Positions 59,546 through 64,000 of a stretch of DNA of 64,000 nucleotides are shown here, in pieces. The stretch is from Muraenolepis orangiensis. Taxonomy: Eukaryota > Chordata > Actinopteri > Gadiformes > Muraenolepididae. Within the stretch, counting starts at the first letter, position 1, and each line of letters starts with the position of its first letter. Made by a program: the position numbers and the translations under genes. The notes under the pieces were generated by a model. The model saw nothing but the letters and a program-made list of their open reading frames with translations, searched no databases and was not told the origin of the DNA. Location: NCBI GenBank assembly GCA_027704905.1, contig CM051013.1, positions 11,712,707 through 11,776,706 on the forward strand, read 5' to 3'.

Positions 59546-59548
<3 letters not shown>

Positions 59549-59603
<55 letters not shown>

Positions 59604-59622
59604 CTCTCTCTCTCGCTCTCAT

Positions 59623-59704
<82 letters not shown>
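59549..59704. repeat. Compound (AC)n-(CT)n-(AC)n microsatellite
   Basis: Two AC tracts around a CTCTCTCTCTCTCGCTCTC core; the second ends in a GCGCGCGCGCG run. Confidence 0.95.
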
Positions 59705-59706
<2 letters not shown>

Positions 59707-59934
59707 GCGCGCGCGTGCGTGCACAGTGCTTCTTGAGGTGGGGGTGGATGAGGGATGGGATTGTGTTGGGGGTCGACCGGTCAACCCAGCTGACCAGTCG
59801 ATGTGTGAGTAGACACTTTGCTTGACTTTCCCACAGTCTCTTCAGCCTCCCCCTCCGCCTAATAGCCTTAGTAAACAATACAAGCGTGCCATTGGCGAAC
59901 AAGATGGTTCACTGAGTTTCATAGCGATCACCCA

Positions 59935-60610
59935 TAGAGACCATAGAGACCAATGAGAAGCCGCCAGGGTTTGTATGAAGCTTTTGTGTTCGGATTTAAT
60001 CTACAAGCCTTGTATTTTTCACACAGAATTAGTTAAAAATATGTATATATATCATTTTAAAAAGTGACCTTTTCTAGACCCTGACTTACTATATCCCATT
60101 TGCATGCCATGTTTTCCGCAGTGGGACAAATATATATAAATAATAAAGTTGACTTTAAAATAAATAAACACAGTCGTGAAAATATATGAAATGTGTTATT
60201 TCACGGGGCAAATGTGGATTCTATAATAAATACTATTATAGTAATGAGTATAGTAATATATAGTATAGTAATATACTATAATATTGGTAATGAGCGTGGA
60301 TGTGTGGAGTTCCTTATCATGGAGTTCATCTTTAATCAGGCTTCATGCTTCCATCTCATCTTAATGGGATTCAAGCAGAATTGATCTGGTGTCAACCCCC
60401 CAGACCCACCTGATCCTCCCCTCGTTTAAATGCATGCTCTGGGAGCCCTGGTTCAAGTGGCCTGAGAGAGAGAGAGAGAAGGGCGGGGCATCTGTGGCCG
60501 TCTGATAAAGACCTTCATCACACTCCATCTGATTGCCACCTGATGAATGATCACCATGATGGTGTTCCTGTTTTTATCTGCGCTGCTCAGCTTGTGACCA
60601 CCAGTTCACA
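59935..60610. other. Intergenic between T1R1 unit and hes5-type gene
   Basis: Start of sequence outside the segmental duplication. AT-rich, with short imperfect TATAGTAATA repeats at 60,220-60,290. No gene recognised. Confidence 0.6.
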
Positions 60611-60616
60611 CCACAA

Positions 60617-60799
<183 letters not shown>

Positions 60800-60855
60800 T
60801 GGATCTGGTCCTCCTGATTGCAATGTTTGTGGTCCCTCTGGTCTCTCCCCTGAGT

Positions 60856-60862
60856 GTGGGAA
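60856..60862 (+). promoter_or_regulatory. RBPJ/CSL (Notch) binding site candidate
   Basis: GTGGGAA, the core CSL site, 48 bp upstream of the TATA box. HES5-family promoters characteristically carry such sites just upstream of TATA. Confidence 0.65.
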
Positions 60863-60909
60863 CGGGAGCCGGAGCAGAGACACATGGTTGTTATGCTAAT
60901 GCCCCATCC

Positions 60910-60916
60910 TATAAAG
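60910..60916 (+). promoter_or_regulatory. TATA box of hes5-type gene
   Basis: TATAAAG 50 bp upstream of the start codon, implying a short 5'UTR. Confidence 0.7.
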
Positions 60917-60965
60917 AGAGGAGTGCTGAGTCCGTCCTCAGCACTCAGAGGAGAGCGAAGGAACC

Positions 60966-61627
60966 ATGGCTCCCTGCCTCAGCTACACCTCCGTACACCA
61001 CAGCCGCTTTTCTGGGAAAGACAACCGCAGAGTAAGTAGTGGCATTCAGTCAGCGAATCATCTGCTAAATCTAGGACTAGATCTACTTGCATTGTATTGT
61101 ATTGCATTGTATTGCATTGTATTGTGTTGTATGTAACAACCACCAGCTCACCTCCACCTCTTCTCTCTCTCTCTCAGCAGTTGAGGAAACCCAGGGTAGA
61201 GAAGATGCGACGGGACCGCATCAACACCTGCATCGAGCAGCTCAAGCTCCTCCTGGAGACGGAGCTCCGTCAGCAGGAGCCCAACGCCAAGCTGGAGAAG
61301 GCTGACGTCCTGGAGATGACCGTCAGCTTCCTGCGACAGCAGCTCCTGCACACGCCCGGAGGCCCCAGGGAGCCCAGCCTGCAGGGTGTCTCTCAGGAGT
61401 GTGGGCCGGTCCTCCTCTCCTCAGTCCCCAGCCAAGAGACCTCCGTCTGGGCCGCTTCTCCTCCTCCAGTGCATTTCCATGTTCTCCGGCACCAGGAGCA
61501 TCAGGGGGAGCTTCTCCTCCTGGCCCAGAGAGACTTCACCTTCTCCTCCTCCTCCTCCTCCTCCATCGTCTCCTCCACCCGCCGACCCACCGGCAGCAGC
61601 AAGTCTCCGGTCTGGAGGCCCTGGTAG
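60966..61627 (+). CDS. hes5: HES5-type bHLH-Orange/WRPW repressor
   Basis: Two coding exons: 60,966-61,031 (MAPCLSYTSVHHSRFSGKDN and RR) and 61,178-61,627, about 171 residues against 166 in human HES5. The basic region and helix-loop-helix span residues 23-80: LRKPRVEKMRRDRINTCIEQ with the HES-type proline, then LKLLLETELRQQEPNAKLEK and ADVLEMTVSFLRQQL. The Orange domain is weak (GVSQECGPVLLSS). The C-terminus ends SPVWRPW, the Groucho/TLE recruiting motif. HES5-type proteins are Notch targets that repress proneural genes in the nucleus. The acceptor CAGCAG at 61,175-61,180 allows isoforms with or without one Gln. The mid-region is Ser- and Pro-rich and less conserved; a further small intron or frameshift there cannot be excluded. 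Fish have several hes5/her paralogues, so orthology is not settled. Confidence 0.82.
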
Positions 61628-62289
61628 TGGAGACGGTCTTCAGCAGTAGAACCCCCATCATCCATGGTGGGTTCCTCTATGGTTCCATCATATTGATGGA
61701 GAACAGTAGCAATCATGTTGTTCGGTAAGGCCCATGTGAAGACTTCCGAGGGTCTCTGGTGTAGCCTTGCCTGGTAGGAAATATGTATTTCCCTCCTGAG
61801 ACCATTCCCTGAGCATTTATCGGGATAGTGTCACTGTATCCTCCGTGAGTGTATAGTATGTACTATTGTACTGTAATCGTTTTAAGATAATGTACAACTG
61901 TGAAGCTGTATGCTACATAATAATGACATTATATGCAAGCATCCATAGTCCTTAATTAGGATTGTAGAACCCATTTTTTTTTTTCTCCCAAAAGTGTGTC
62001 GTATTAAGTTGTTAATTTGCGATGCTATGATATAAAATTGCTGTGCAATATCAATGTATGTCAAATGATATCTCAAGTTACGGAAGGGGTATGTGAATTT
62101 CTGCCTTTCATTAAGGTTCAAACTGTTTGACAGGACGTCAGCAGGCAGTAGTTTGCTTTTGCAGCAAAAGTGGCTTGAGGAGTATTACTCAAGTATGTAT
62201 TAAGTATTAAGCACTAAGTACTGTTTCAGTACTGTGTGTTGGTGTGTGACATTCACAGCTATGACCATGTATGATTAAATGTTTTGAGA

Positions 62290-62295
62290 AATAAA
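62290..62295 (+). terminator. Poly(A) signal of hes5-type gene
   Basis: AATAAA followed by a GT-rich stretch (GTTGTCATGTTGTTC), about 660 bp after the stop. The 3'UTR from 61,628 shows no other feature. Confidence 0.6.
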
Positions 62296-62559
62296 GTTGT
62301 CATGTTGTTCAAAATATTATTCTTTGTATTCGGTCTCATCCTCTCATCATCAGCAGACACAAATAGCAGTGTTCAGAGCATATCCGCAAGTGTTGTTATT
62401 ATCTAATATGAAGTTTAATGGTGGGTCAACTCTTTCCCGACAAACACCCAGCTATCCAATGCTGGCCCACAAGAAGGTTAATCCGACAACAGCCGACCAC
62501 CACTACCATAGGATTCACACTGGCCCCGTGTTGTTGTTTGTAACAAATAACAAATCTGG

Positions 62560-62830
62560 AGGATTGAATCCTCTTTATTGGTCGCATACATGTACAGACA
62601 TACAGTGCAATGTGTTTTCTGCATTTAACCCATCCTAGTATTAGGAGCAGTGGGCAGCTATTCATACAGCGCCCGGGGAGCAGTTAGGGTTAGGGTGTCT
62701 TCCTCAAGGACAGTGAATTGACCAGGGGTTGACCAGTCAGTGTCGGGCCGTTTGACTCAAATGGTTCTGGGTTTGAACCCCGATCTTTATAATCTACTGT
62801 ACCTGTAGGCGCCTTTGGGAACCTACCTGC
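62560..62830 (-). repeat. SINE-like/non-autonomous fish repeat
   Basis: Contains GCGCCCGGGGAGCAG near 62,670, the reverse of the phrase seen at 19,796, and a box-B-like GGTTTGAACCC near 62,771. A related TTCTGGGTTTGAATCC segment lies in the T1R1 3'UTR (59,316) and its copy A counterpart. Confidence 0.5.
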
Positions 62831-62997
62831 TCATGAATTATATGTGTCTAAATAAGTTGACGAGTTGTTGTGGATATAGGCGTCTCCTCAATAGCCAATA
62901 TGTAAATAAGCAAGTGATTGCTCACAATATATTTATCTACAACTGTTGATATAACTGCATACCCCTGCTCACAACTTGTTGATACTTGTATACTTAC

Positions 62998-63000
<3 letters not shown>

Positions 63001-63046
<46 letters not shown>
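63001..63046. repeat. (TA)n microsatellite
   Basis: 46 bp of TA dinucleotides. Confidence 0.95.
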
Positions 63047-63051
<5 letters not shown>

Positions 63052-63109
63052 CTGCACATATCTCATACCTACTCATATGATATACCTACCTCATAAATTA
63101 TACCTCTGA

Positions 63110-63300
63110 CTATTTTTAACCTAGTAGACTATTTTTATACCTAGAAGACTGTTTTTACATCCCATTTAACCACTGTACATTGTATATTACCATGCACTTT
63201 ACAGTAACATTTGCACTCTGGTTAGAAGCTAACTTAATTCCGCTGTACTGTACTTGCTGTGCAATGACAATAGATTTTAATCCAATCGAATCGAATCAAA
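63110..63300 (+). mobile_element. LINE 3'-end fragment
   Basis: Fish LINE tail pattern: CACTTTACAGTAACATTTGC, then GTGCAATGACAATAGATTTT, ending in a degenerate AATCGAATCGAATC tail. Confidence 0.5.
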
Positions 63301-63774
63301 TTTAATCTGCGTGTATTGCCTAATGCTAATGTTCTTTCCATAGCTGTGTTTACATTGGCTGTAACGCATGTACCTTTACAGGCAAACCTGCTCAAGATAG
63401 CTTCCTGGACCTGGCCTGACTAACCTAATCTAAGCCAAAAGGAAGGCCTGGGTCTAGGGATGTCTATGTCTACAGACAAGGGATACTTTCTTAATACTGG
63501 CCTAGACTGCATTGTTTAGTCAAACTGAACAATGCTTGCTTTTTTGTTCTAGGCATTACTGATTACTGAAAATTCCAGCTGCCTAATGGTTCAATCTCAA
63601 ATTCGTAGAGTCAATTTTTTTGTGATTGTATCTTTATTGATAATTGTCATACAAAAGTACATTTGAGGTTTAAGAGCATAAATGTGATAACACACACACA
63701 GCAGTAACAACAATTCATAACAAGAGGAATGCATGAACATTAGATCAATATGCACACACACATGCACACACACA

Positions 63775-63844
<70 letters not shown>

Positions 63845-64000
63845 CACATACTTAACTTAAGTTCAGTAAAACATAGGAATAGGATCATAGGATTCAAAGC
63901 ATACGAGAAATATTCTCACAAAAACACAGCTCCGAGCAGTACGTCATAATAATATACTACATTTACTTAAACATCAACAAAGTCGAATGAGTTGAACTCC
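63300..64000. other. Right edge, intergenic with CA repeat
   Basis: Impure CA tract at about 63,750-63,848. No gene or other element recognised up to the window end. Confidence 0.6.

Overview
The window is nuclear DNA of a ray-finned fish, almost certainly a teleost. Evidence: spliced genes with GT-AG introns (a TNFRSF14/HVEM-like receptor, a six-exon T1R taste receptor, a hes5-type bHLH gene), LINEs of the L2/CR1, Rex1 and RTE/Rex3 types, several hAT transposons with BED fingers, and very long CA/GA dinucleotide tracts. I cannot name the species.

Layout. A macro-unit is present twice in tandem. Copy A runs from the left edge to about 25,495, copy B from 25,496 to about 59,934; base 1 is already inside a unit, so the array may continue leftward. 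Each macro-unit holds, in order: (i) a repeat-rich leader with CA and GA tracts, a decayed hAT transposase and a broken gag-like gene; (ii) a MITE with long inverted ends; (iii) tandem 4.9-kb units (one partial plus two in A, two in B), each carrying a degenerate copy of the receptor's first coding exon, a 19-bp-arm perfect palindrome and a CTCF-like motif; (iv) a five-exon TNFRSF14-like gene; (v) T1R1 sequence. Copy B keeps a complete T1R1 gene (54,486-59,224, 847 codons). Copy A has lost nearly all of it. A hes5-type gene with bHLH and WRPW (60,966-61,627) lies to the right of the duplication.

The most notable object is the chimeric gene in copy A. Its TNFRSF14-like ectodomain exons are all open, but the deletion that removed T1R1 joined the last exon, in frame, to a remnant of T1R1 exon 6. 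Inside that remnant a 15-bp minisatellite has expanded to about 22 units. The predicted product is a 331-residue receptor with no membrane helix and a 140-residue Pro/Arg/Ala-rich tail, using the T1R1 poly(A) signal. Copy B keeps the membrane helix but lacks one C in a C-run of exon 1, which shifts the frame just after the signal peptide. The two copies differ by six replacement and one silent change in shared exons, and two of the replacements create or remove N-glycosylation sequons.

The order of events can be partly read: an old duplication of the receptor's promoter and first exon; a hAT insertion (8-bp target duplication GTTCAGGT); tandem duplication of 4.9 kb with its left break inside that hAT and its right break next to the true first exon; duplication of the whole macro-unit; then, in A, the fusion deletion and a 2-kb hAT insertion, and in B a 4.4-kb LINE insertion. 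There is an assembly gap at 9,340-9,386 with indel-rich sequence to its right, so the number of 4.9-kb units should be treated as provisional.
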